9,756 nt of DNA from positions 1 through 9,756 of the forward strand of contig JAUXBW010000066.1 of the NCBI GenBank assembly GCA_030619185.1. Direction: 5' to 3'. The notes beneath the pieces were generated by a model. It saw only the letters and a list, made by a program, of their open reading frames with translations. It did not search any database and was not told the DNA's origin. The DNA is from Methyloprofundus sp. Lineage in GTDB: Bacteria; Pseudomonadota; Gammaproteobacteria; Methylococcales; Methylomonadaceae. Positions within the stretch are counted from its first letter, which is position 1. Each line of letters begins with the position of its first letter. This document shows positions 1-6,777 of this stretch, in pieces. Both the position numbers and the translations under genes were made by a program.

Positions 1-94
1 GCTTATTAGTAGACTGTTGCAGAAAATACCCGCCTAAGCCGATTAATACAATCAGTGGCAGAACAATAAACAATCCTACTTTCACAATTTTCAT
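1..94 (-). CDS. Probable RND efflux periplasmic adaptor (CusB/CzcB-like), N-terminal fragment cut by the window edge
   Basis: Only the first 31 codons are inside the window. The start is the ATG at 94-92, which overlaps the stop codon of the upstream outer-membrane channel gene as ATGA, so the two are probably translationally coupled. A purine-rich AAAGGGG at 110-104 sits 9 nt upstream and serves as ribosome binding site. The visible residues are MKIVKV followed by a strongly hydrophobic stretch (GLFIVLPLIVLIGLGGYFL) and then QQSTNK, which fits an N-terminal membrane anchor or uncleaved signal with the rest in the periplasm. The adaptor assignment is an inference from position directly after a CusC/CzcC-type channel and from the anchor. 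No adaptor domain is visible, so another exported protein of the same operon remains possible. Confidence 0.55.
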   Translation of the reverse strand, partial: MKIVKVGLFIVLPLIVLIGLGGYFLQQSTNK

Positions 95-1425
95 GGCTGT
101 ATACCCCTTTGCTGATCTGCAAAAGAAATTGCTTCAACACTACCTACTGCATATTCAAGTTCGGCAAAACGACGATAGGCATCTGCCAGCGCTTGCGCAG
201 TTTGTAATTGTGTTTGCATACGGTTTTTTTCGCTACTGATCAGGGTGAGAAAATCACTTTTTCCTGCCTGGTAATCGGCTTTGGCAGCGTTCAGGTTTTC
301 ATCTGCCAGCGGGTTTAATTGCTCTCTATAGAGTTTAAGCACATGCAGGCTTTCTTCAACACGAGCATAGGCAATCTGCAACTCTTCCTGTATCTTAGTC
401 TCCAGCTCAGTTCTCTGCCATCTGGCTTGCTTCATTTTTGCCCGCGCCTGTTTTTCGGCAGCTTCACGCTTGGCTTGTCCTAGAGGTAAATTAATGCCCA
501 CGCCAATAGTGAAGCGCTTATCTTCATTATCCCAGAGGCTATTGTAGCCAGCAGAGACATTAAAATCAGGGTAGTATTCCAGCTTCGCCAGTTCCACTTG
601 GGTTTTATTGGCATCAATCGTGGCTGATATCACCTTAAGCTCAGGGTGTGACTGGAGTGCTTGAGTACGTAGACTTTGTAATTCCGGTAAGCTTGTTATT
701 TCCGCTAGGTGGTGTGGAGGTGGGATAAAAGCATCGGGCAGGCGATTTAACAGGGTATTCATTCTGGCCAGAATGGTTTGCTGTTCACGGTGTAATACTA
801 TCGCCTGATGCTTGAGCAAGTTCCGTTCTACATCGGCACGTAAAGCATCCTGTTTGCTAGCAAGCCCTGTTCCATAGCGGGTAACAGCAATATGACGAAA
901 TTCATCGAACAAAGCCTGATTAATCTTATTGATCCTAATGGCTTGATGGATAAAATACCAGTCAGCAAATAAAGCCTTTGCCGTGCTTGCCAGCATTAAC
1001 TCCACTGCAGCGATATTTTCATATTGCGCATGAGCCTGGTGCTCTGCCACTTCGCCGCGCAAGCGCAATTTCCCTGGCCAGGCTATTTGTTGTGATAATT
1101 CAAAGCGCTGCCCGTAGCTGGTTTCATTACTGCCGATGGTTAGCGGTGCCATGGTATAGCGAAATTGAGGGTCAGCCCAGGCTGATTGAGGTTCTGATCT
1201 TGAAGCTGATGCTTCCCATACTGCTTGCACCACTTGCATTTGTGGATTGGCCTTTAAAATATCAGCAAGCAGTTGCGAGGCCTGTATAGAATCGCTGGCG
1301 TAAATTAACTGCGCTTCACTGGCTAATGCGTTTAGCGGCTGAATTAGAAACAAGCCAAGACCCATGAGTCTAACAGCTTGATTAATTCTGCTAAAAATAT
1401 CTGCAATCCCTTGTTTATAAGCCAT
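91..1425 (-). CDS. Outer-membrane efflux channel, TolC superfamily, CusC/CzcC-like
   Basis: This 444-residue protein belongs to the outer membrane efflux protein family, which forms trimeric channels carrying substrates from RND pumps out of the cell. A signal peptide with hydrophobic core MGLGLFLIQPL ends at about residue 35 (ALA|SE). There is no lipobox cysteine, unlike many CusC proteins. The first repeat has the QQIAWPGKLRLRG motif (112-123) typical of heavy-metal channels, then RYGTGLASKQDALRAD (183-198). The second repeat has YYPDFNVSAGY (about 284-294), LPLGQAKREAAEKQA (about 313-327) and a closing helix ending near AELEYAVG. I chose the ATG at 1425 because GGAGAG at 1438-1433 lies 7 nt upstream; the TTG at 1440 would overlap that site. 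The next gene starts inside its stop codon. Metal export (Cu/Ag or Co/Zn/Cd) is inferred from subfamily motifs; the substrate cannot be read from the channel. Confidence 0.87.
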   Translation of the reverse strand: MAYKQGIADIFSRINQAVRLMGLGLFLIQPLNALASEAQLIYASDSIQASQLLADILKANPQMQVVQAVWEASASRSEPQSAWADPQFRYTMAPLTIGSNETSYGQRFELSQQIAWPGKLRLRGEVAEHQAHAQYENIAAVELMLASTAKALFADWYFIHQAIRINKINQALFDEFRHIAVTRYGTGLASKQDALRADVERNLLKHQAIVLHREQQTILARMNTLLNRLPDAFIPPPHHLAEITSLPELQSLRTQALQSHPELKVISATIDANKTQVELAKLEYYPDFNVSAGYNSLWDNEDKRFTIGVGINLPLGQAKREAAEKQARAKMKQARWQRTELETKIQEELQIAYARVEESLHVLKLYREQLNPLADENLNAAKADYQAGKSDFLTLISSEKNRMQTQLQTAQALADAYRRFAELEYAVGSVEAISFADQQRGIQP

Positions 1426-1432
1426 TTTATAA

Positions 1433-1438
1433 CTCTCC
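1433..1438 (-). promoter_or_regulatory. Ribosome binding site deciding the start of the efflux channel gene
   Basis: The minus strand reads GGAGAG 7 nt before the ATG at 1425. A longer reading frame could start at the TTG at 1440, but that codon touches the Shine-Dalgarno sequence itself, so the ATG is preferred. Confidence 0.7.
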
Positions 1439-1534
1439 AAGTGTATAAGGGACAGGTATTATTGAACTCTCGCCCCTAAGCTATATCAAAACATATATCA
1501 CTGGCTCTGTCCTTTTTTATTAAATACACAACAG

Positions 1535-2299
1535 TCATGACTGATACTTGCGGTAATTAATAGAAATTTTCAACCCCGCAAAACGCCCGGACATTTTAAT
1601 CATTTCTTGCGACTCTTTATCAAACGTCAAACTGATGGCACTTAAGGCTCGATCTTCGTAGCCTTTTTTTATGCCGTATGCCTCTAGCATAAAATAATAA
1701 AGATAAACCTCATAAGCCTCACCCTCCTCTATCTGCAAAGGCTCGCCTAAATTAGCTAGCAACACGGCTTTTAATGGCAATGCTGCATTAATCTTACGCA
1801 CCTTATCCGTATCAACTTTTAGCTGTCTGTTTGCTTTGTCTATTACTCCGCTGCCGACAGATCGAATCGACAATTCCAGAAACTCAGGCGGAGCGATTTG
1901 TAAAAATATGCGCGAAAATGATAAGGCTATAAGCTCATGCTGCTGATTAAAATTCAGACTCAGTGTAAATTGAATTTCTGGGGAAAAAAGATTTCCCTGC
2001 TTATCCGATTTGCGAAACCGATAGTTCCACAACTCTCCTGTAGATGTTTTGATTTCTTCACTAGCGCGTAGTTTGGCTAAACTAACAAAGTCCTCAGCTA
2101 GCAGAATCGGATGTTTAAAATGTACCGTGAAATCTTCGCTGACACTGATGCTAAAATGTTCATCAAACTCGCCCATTTGCAAATAAGTCAAATAGGTTCT
2201 CCACCAATAAAAGCAGCCTGTTAATGATAATAACAAGCTTAATAATATTATCCCACGAACTAACCTAGTGCAGCACCTGATTTGGTTTGATGGATGCAT
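1535..2299 (-). CDS. Predicted outer-membrane lipoprotein of unknown family
   Basis: I do not recognise the family. From the ATG at 2299 the product has 254 residues. The N-terminus MHPSNQIRCCTRLVRG is followed by the hydrophobic IILLSLLLSLTGC, a lipobox with lipidation at Cys29; Phe at +2 predicts sorting to the outer membrane rather than retention in the inner membrane. The mature part begins FYWWRTYLTYLQMGEFDEHF and continues as mixed alpha/beta sequence without transmembrane segments or obvious catalytic motifs. An upstream GTG at 2359 would add 20 residues, but these read like AT-rich non-coding DNA, would displace the signal peptide, and overlap a possible promoter. The chosen ATG has no clear Shine-Dalgarno, so the start is moderately uncertain. 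It stands alone, 110 nt before the efflux channel gene and about 400 nt after ntrX. It may or may not share a transcript with the channel. Confidence 0.75.
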   Translation of the reverse strand: MHPSNQIRCCTRLVRGIILLSLLLSLTGCFYWWRTYLTYLQMGEFDEHFSISVSEDFTVHFKHPILLAEDFVSLAKLRASEEIKTSTGELWNYRFRKSDKQGNLFSPEIQFTLSLNFNQQHELIALSFSRIFLQIAPPEFLELSIRSVGSGVIDKANRQLKVDTDKVRKINAALPLKAVLLANLGEPLQIEEGEAYEVYLYYFMLEAYGIKKGYEDRALSAISLTFDKESQEMIKMSGRFAGLKISINYRKYQS

Positions 2300-2329
2300 G
2301 ATTATATAGGCTAATGATTTAAAATAAAA

Positions 2330-2356
2330 ATTATAGTTGACTATTGGTCTGTACAA
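2330..2356 (-). promoter_or_regulatory. Possible sigma70 promoter for the lipoprotein gene
   Basis: On the minus strand TTGTAC (2356-2351) is followed after a short 15-nt spacer by a perfect TATAAT (2335-2330). Transcription would begin near 2324, giving a leader of about 25 nt to the ATG at 2299. The spacer is shorter than the preferred 17 and the region is AT-rich, so this could be chance. If real, it supports the downstream start. Confidence 0.3.
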
Positions 2357-2550
2357 CACGGTGCAGCACTAGCCATAATTATAATCACTGCAGTTGACCG
2401 CTATAAAATACGCCAAGGGGAATGCAACAAGTTAATTAGGCAATGAGTAAACTTGTATCACTATCATCGATGGCATAAATCATGTAGCAACTGTTGTAAA
2501 CAAGACCCGCGATGGAATAAGAGAAATATTAAATATCCTATTCGTCACGG

Positions 2551-2583
2551 AAACCTGGAACCTCCACGGTATCAGGTTTTTTT
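2551..2583 (+). terminator. Intrinsic-terminator-like hairpin on the plus strand, without an upstream gene
   Basis: AAACCTG (2551-2557) pairs perfectly with CAGGTTT (2573-2579). An inner ACC/GGT stem with a five-base loop (TCCAC) and a symmetric 2x2 internal loop continue the helix. The distal arm runs into seven T residues (2577-2583). G residues just before the first arm could extend the stem by wobble pairs. The T tract lies only on the plus-strand side, so it would stop plus-strand transcription; the minus-strand genes on both sides cannot use it in this orientation. Confidence 0.5.
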
Positions 2584-2708
2584 ATGAACGCCTTTTAGCT
2601 GAGTGTTCGTTATTCCTGCTAACAAACTTCGGGAATTACGTTTTATTAACTCCGATGCTTGATAATTTTTTTCTATTACTGAGTGTTATACAAATTCAGG
2701 AGATTACT

Positions 2709-4076
2709 TTATTCCTTAATATTTAAAGCATGCAGCTTACGATATAAATGCGTACGCTCTACACCGACCGCTGTCGCCAATTTAGCCACATTGCCCTGAT
2801 TTTTCTCAAAATGATATTCTAAATACGCTTTTTCAAACTGCTCTCTTGCCTCCTTAAGAGAAAGCTTGAAAAAAATCGGTGTGCTATCTTGTTGCTCTAC
2901 AGCCACATTATCTAAAACTGTGCCGAGAGCTGCTTTTACTTCAGCCAGTTCGATATCATCACCTGCACCGAGTATCATTAAGCGTTGCACCAGATTTTTT
3001 AGTTCGCGAACATTACCTGGCCAGGCGTAATTCCTTAAAAAATTCTGCGCGGGTATGACGAATTTTCTATACGCTAATTTTTCATGCCTTACAAAATAAT
3101 CGATGTAAAACTTTAGTAATGCCGGTATGTCCTCGCTGTGCTCGCGTAATGGCAAAACTTCCATCGTCACTTCATTGAGTAAATAATATAAATCCTGGCG
3201 AAATCGCCCTTCTTTTACTTCATTTTCTAACAGCACCCGCGTTGCAACTATGACACGCGCATCGACATGCACTTGCTCAGTTCCTCCTACGCGTAAAAAG
3301 GATCGTGATTCCAGAGCACTTAAGAATTTCAACTGTGTCTGGGCATCCATTCCGGCAATTTCAGCTAAAAACAAAACACCGCCATGCGCTCGTTCTAGCA
3401 AGCCGGGAAAAACTGCACCGCCGACTTCTTTACCAAAAAACTCGACTGCTGCGTTTTCTGTGGCAATACTGCCCACCGAGATATCAATAAACGGGCCGTT
3501 TTTACGTGCACTGTGTTCATGCAAAAAACGCGCATATAACTCCTTACCCACCCCGCTTTCGCCGACAAACATCACTCTTGTATCATGCTGCGCCAGGCGT
3601 TTTAATTGCTCTTTAATACGTTCGGCAAAGGCGCTACGCCCTACGGGTTCATTTACCGTTGCCAGTTGCTGCTTTAATCCCGCATTCTCACGTTGCAACA
3701 TATGCGCATCAACGGCACGCTCAACCACCAGTAATAATCGCGCTAATGACAGCGGCTTTTCCAGAAAGTCATAAGCCCCCAGTTTGGTGGCTTCCACTGC
3801 GGTTTCTATTGTGCCATGCCCGGACATCATAATCACAGGTGAGACAAAACTTTCATCTTCACCCCATTCTTTTAACAAGGTAATTCCATCCGTATCTGGC
3901 ATCCAGATATCCAATAGAATCAGATCTGGCTGATGCCGCTGTTGCATTTGCCTGGCTTGCCCGGCATCCCCTGCCATATAGACGGTGTATCCCTCATCCT
4001 GAAGAATTTCCTGAACTAGCTGCCTAATATCCGGTTCATCGTCGACCACTAAAATATTTGCTTTATATCCACTCAT
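2709..4076 (-). CDS. ntrX: NtrX-type response regulator with a degenerate AAA+ domain
   Basis: This 455-residue regulator is the partner of NtrY. The receiver domain (about 7-120) has the acidic pair D12/D13, phospho-acceptor D56 (LLDIWMPDTDG), S85 and K107. The AAA+ domain (about 145-375) keeps Walker A GESGVGKE (172-179), arginine finger R293 in GRFRQDLYY, and the sensor II motif WPGNVREL. The segment where sigma54 activators carry GAFTGA reads GKEVGGAVFPGLLERAHGG (215-233). Walker B is LFLAE with Ala238 where Asp is expected, and Leu299 replaces the second arginine finger (YYLLN instead of YYRLN). The C-terminal Fis-type helix-turn-helix (about 425-452, GNVAKLATAVGVERTHLYRKL) is intact. 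It begins 2 nt after the ntrY stop. Family members respond to nitrogen or redox state and envelope cues; the target genes here are unknown. The domain changes argue against sigma54 activation and for phosphorylation-controlled binding with sigma70 or repression. Confidence 0.93.
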   Translation of the reverse strand: MSGYKANILVVDDEPDIRQLVQEILQDEGYTVYMAGDAGQARQMQQRHQPDLILLDIWMPDTDGITLLKEWGEDESFVSPVIMMSGHGTIETAVEATKLGAYDFLEKPLSLARLLLVVERAVDAHMLQRENAGLKQQLATVNEPVGRSAFAERIKEQLKRLAQHDTRVMFVGESGVGKELYARFLHEHSARKNGPFIDISVGSIATENAAVEFFGKEVGGAVFPGLLERAHGGVLFLAEIAGMDAQTQLKFLSALESRSFLRVGGTEQVHVDARVIVATRVLLENEVKEGRFRQDLYYLLNEVTMEVLPLREHSEDIPALLKFYIDYFVRHEKLAYRKFVIPAQNFLRNYAWPGNVRELKNLVQRLMILGAGDDIELAEVKAALGTVLDNVAVEQQDSTPIFFKLSLKEAREQFEKAYLEYHFEKNQGNVAKLATAVGVERTHLYRKLHALNIKE

Positions 4077-4078
4077 TG

Positions 4079-6223
4079 CTATGTCTCTTTATATACCACA
4101 GGGAATTGCAAAATAAAACCAGCACCCTGTTTATAATGACTATCCAGCCGAATAGTCCCACCATGCTCTTCAATTACTTTCTTGACAATCGCCAGACCCA
4201 GGCCTGTTCCCTTCTGTTTATTGGTCACATAGGGTTCAAAAATATTTTTTGCCTGATTAATATCGATACCATTTCCGGTATCATAAATACCTAACTGTAC
4301 CACCGTGCTATTTTGCTTTTTAAGCGTTTGTAATTTGATGGTTATTTTACCTTGATCATCCATCGCCTCCAGCGCATTTTTAAATAGATTATGTAAAACC
4401 TGGCGTATACTCACCGCATCGGCTTTAATCATTGGAATCCCTGTCCCTAGATGCAGTTCAAATTTCACCCGGGGATCGGCACCGTATAAAACGATCACTT
4501 CTTGCACCAGAGCCACCAAGTCAAGATTAGCGGTTTGATTTCTCACCGGTTGCGCATATTCAGCAAAATCATCAACCATATGCTTCATGGCTTCCACTTG
4601 CTGAATAATGGTACGTGTAGAGCGGCTTAACATCTGTGCGTCTTGGTCCTCTAGTTTCTCTGAGAGCTTATGTTGCAAGCGTTCGGCAGACAGTTGTATG
4701 GGCGTTAACGGGTTTTTAATTTCATGCGCCAAACGCCGCGCCACTTCAGACCAGGCGGCATTTTTTTGTGCCTGTATCAGATCCGTTATATCATCAAATA
4801 CCAATACTGCACCAATATATGCCCCTTCCGTAGAAAACAGAGGTGTCCCCTGACATAACAAATCTTTACGCCCATCGGGGCTTTCTACCACGATATTACG
4901 CTGCCAGATATCTAATGATTTTTCTAATAGGGGCTGAACCACCTTGACCAATCCCATTAAATCCGGACGACCTTGTGCTAGTTCAGATAAGCCTTGCCCA
5001 TAAAAACGCATGACTTGTACGTGTAGAATAATATTAGCTGCCTGGTTAGCGGTACGGATATTCAAACTCGAATCAAAACTCAATACACCCGCCGTTAAAC
5101 TGGTTAATAAGGTCTCTAAATACGCTCTTTGGCGTTCAATTTCCTGAGTACTCAGCCGCGTTTCGTCCTGCGCGCGTGAAATCTGACGTACCATTTCATT
5201 AAATGACTCGACCAGGAAGCCCAGATCATCCTGCCGCCTGGCTGGCAAAAGCTGCTCATAATACCCTGCCGCAACGGCTTGAGTACCGCGTACTAAATCG
5301 CGTATCGGTGCGATAATCCCCCGTACGCTGATAAATGCCGCCGAAACAGCGGCTAAAAAACTCATTAATAAAACCAGCGACAAAACCAGCGAAAAACTGA
5401 TTTTCAAGGAATGGCGTAGATAGGTCATTTCCTGAAATCTGACATAGGCGAATTCCACCGAGTCCGTTAAATCATTAATCCGCTCTGGTACCGGGTACAC
5501 TATCTGTAAAAAATGGGATTTTCCCGGCTTAATGGCAACAATGGTCTGCACAACCAGACCATCATCCACCGAGGCGAGATTCACAAAATCTTCGCCCTGC
5601 TGTACCTGTATAAACAGGGAGCTCACTGGTAAGCTGGGCAGGATATCACTACGGGTCAAGCCGCTAAAGGCAATAATCTTGCCCTTTTTAGACAATAGAG
5701 TCACTTCATTAGCAGCCGCTATTTCACGTAACTGCTCTATTTCCATACTAATTTCCTGTATGGGCTTATTATGTAGTGACTCGGTTAAACGCTGTGATTG
5801 CTTTAAGTTCCAGCGCACCCGCTGTTGCAGCGAGGCGTGGCTTAACTCTAGCGCATCTTCCATCGCGGCATCTAATTCAACATTAAACCAGCTATCTATA
5901 CTCTGATGTAAAAACTTCATCGAGAAATAAAATACGGTACCCGCAGGTACCAAAGATAAGACTATAAACAACAGGACAATATTGGTGGTTAAACGAGAAC
6001 CGGCTTCGCGTTTTTTCAGCCTGCGAGCCAGAGAAAAAATATTGTAGCCTACCAACACCAGCAGACACACAGTCCCCACTACATTACTCAGGAGTAGCCA
6101 GGTATATAGATCACCCAGCCGCGAGGTGTCTTGTAAGGCTGAGCTCATTAACTGTAAAGACAGGACAATGAAACTCAGCAAAAACAGAATCGAAAAACTA
6201 AAAGGAATTTTTACTCGCACCAC
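4079..6223 (-). CDS. ntrY: NtrY-type membrane sensor histidine kinase
   Basis: The 714-residue protein has three N-terminal membrane segments (about 8-28, 40-65 and 80-102), a predicted periplasmic region of about 170 residues, a fourth segment (about 273-299), a HAMP linker (300-350), a PAS domain (about 365-480), HisKA with phospho-acceptor His500 in ARRLAHEIKNPLTPIQLSAERL, and HATPase_c with N-box HNLFKNALEA (611-620), DTGNGI (648-653) and GTGLGLA (673-679). All catalytic kinase motifs are present. It should autophosphorylate and pass phosphate to NtrX, encoded directly downstream. The start is GTG at 6223, or GTG at 6220 immediately after it. The upstream AGAGG sits close to the first and is better spaced for the second. 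The gene begins inside the last codons of the DUF4390 gene (13-nt overlap), which suggests translational coupling. The signal is unknown; the PAS domain suggests a cytoplasmic ligand in addition to the periplasmic region. Confidence 0.95.
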   Translation of the reverse strand: MVRVKIPFSFSILFLLSFIVLSLQLMSSALQDTSRLGDLYTWLLLSNVVGTVCLLVLVGYNIFSLARRLKKREAGSRLTTNIVLLFIVLSLVPAGTVFYFSMKFLHQSIDSWFNVELDAAMEDALELSHASLQQRVRWNLKQSQRLTESLHNKPIQEISMEIEQLREIAAANEVTLLSKKGKIIAFSGLTRSDILPSLPVSSLFIQVQQGEDFVNLASVDDGLVVQTIVAIKPGKSHFLQIVYPVPERINDLTDSVEFAYVRFQEMTYLRHSLKISFSLVLSLVLLMSFLAAVSAAFISVRGIIAPIRDLVRGTQAVAAGYYEQLLPARRQDDLGFLVESFNEMVRQISRAQDETRLSTQEIERQRAYLETLLTSLTAGVLSFDSSLNIRTANQAANIILHVQVMRFYGQGLSELAQGRPDLMGLVKVVQPLLEKSLDIWQRNIVVESPDGRKDLLCQGTPLFSTEGAYIGAVLVFDDITDLIQAQKNAAWSEVARRLAHEIKNPLTPIQLSAERLQHKLSEKLEDQDAQMLSRSTRTIIQQVEAMKHMVDDFAEYAQPVRNQTANLDLVALVQEVIVLYGADPRVKFELHLGTGIPMIKADAVSIRQVLHNLFKNALEAMDDQGKITIKLQTLKKQNSTVVQLGIYDTGNGIDINQAKNIFEPYVTNKQKGTGLGLAIVKKVIEEHGGTIRLDSHYKQGAGFILQFPVVYKET

Positions 6224-6777
6224 AGCCTCTCATTGGTCGACAAATCCCATTGCTTATCAAAATAAGCAACGGGCCTTAATGGCGCGGGTAACATTTCTTT
6301 ATCAAATGAAATACTGAGCACCGTGGTCACACATTGATTGGGGTTATAGTCTGATAATAGCATCTCCTCAGTCTCTATATGTTGCATAAAGTTGAGTGCT
6401 TCTCGCAGGCTGAAAAACCGCCTGAATGTCTGCTGATGCTCATCTTTCACTCGAAAGTTATCCAGCAAAGTATAATAAGTCAGACTGTATCGATAGGTAT
6501 GGGCAAACAGGGTTTTGTACCATAAGTGCTGTTTCTGCTTAAACACTATGCTAACGTCCCAGTACAAAGCGATGCCACTGTGTAATGCTTCTTCCGCGCT
6601 AGGGCTTAATTGAAAATCCAGCTTGATACTCAGCCTGGCTTTATCATCAACCCGGTTTAATTGTGCCTGTTTGATTTTGACAAATTGCCCATCCGCAAGG
6701 CAAACTTGCCAGCCACTGAGCACAGCCAGCAGACAAGCTAATAGTAGTAGTGCTTTACTTTTTTTGCAGGCGTGCAT
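6211..6777 (-). CDS. Exported DUF4390 family protein
   Basis: This 188-residue protein starts with a basic n-region and hydrophobic core (MHACKKSKALLLLACLLAVLSG) and a likely signal peptidase I site after CLA (residue 28), so the mature protein should be periplasmic. The mature part matches my knowledge of DUF4390: an early LSIKLDFQLSPSAEEALHSGIALYWDV segment, a central FFSLREALNFM, and the closing SFDKEMLPAPLRPVAYFDKQWDLSTNERLW. The biochemical function of the family is unknown. It overlaps the end of rsmB by 23 nt and the start of ntrY by 13 nt, so it is embedded in the operon. Standing immediately before a periplasm-sensing kinase gene makes it a reasonable candidate for an accessory factor of NtrY, but that is an inference from position alone. 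No strong Shine-Dalgarno precedes the ATG, so reinitiation after rsmB is plausible. Confidence 0.85.
   Translation of the reverse strand: MHACKKSKALLLLACLLAVLSGWQVCLADGQFVKIKQAQLNRVDDKARLSIKLDFQLSPSAEEALHSGIALYWDVSIVFKQKQHLWYKTLFAHTYRYSLTYYTLLDNFRVKDEHQQTFRRFFSLREALNFMQHIETEEMLLSDYNPNQCVTTVLSISFDKEMLPAPLRPVAYFDKQWDLSTNERLWCE

Larger units (their letters stand above)
2300..2708. other. Gene-free interval between ntrX and the lipoprotein gene
   Basis: These 409 bases hold no convincing gene. They contain the possible lipoprotein promoter at 2330-2356, a terminator-like hairpin directed along the plus strand at 2551-2583, a weaker imperfect hairpin (GTTATTCC near 2607-2614 against GGAATTAC near 2632-2639, one mismatch), and a 9-bp direct repeat CTGAGTGTT at 2599-2607 and 2679-2687. 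A plus-strand frame is stop-free from 2451 to its stop at 2724-2726 but has no ATG, GTG or TTG near its beginning. I see no clear terminator after ntrX on the minus strand, so the end of the main operon is undefined. Confidence 0.6.

Noticed and set aside
978..1289. Plus-strand open frame of about 100 codons inside the efflux channel gene
   Set aside because: It is antisense to a well-supported gene, and its translation shows no recognisable domain or signal.
2440..2488. Minus-strand mini-ORF of 15 codons (MIYAIDDSDTSLLIA)
   Set aside because: It has no Shine-Dalgarno, no conservation that I can judge, and its length is expected by chance.
2599..2687. 9-bp direct repeat CTGAGTGTT at 2599-2607 and 2679-2687, considered as a target-site duplication
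   Set aside because: The 71 bp between the copies have no terminal inverted repeats or transposase remnant, so an insertion scar is not supported.
3250..3774. Plus-strand open frame of 174 codons inside ntrX
   Set aside because: It is antisense to conserved AAA+ and receiver sequence; its Ser/Thr/Arg-rich composition is typical of a shadow frame.
6755..6775. Seven-A slippery heptamer A_AAA_AAG in frame just before the rsmB stop codon
   Set aside because: A -1 shift would not enter the DUF4390 frame, which is +1 relative to rsmB, and no stimulatory stem is evident. A plain gene overlap explains the layout.
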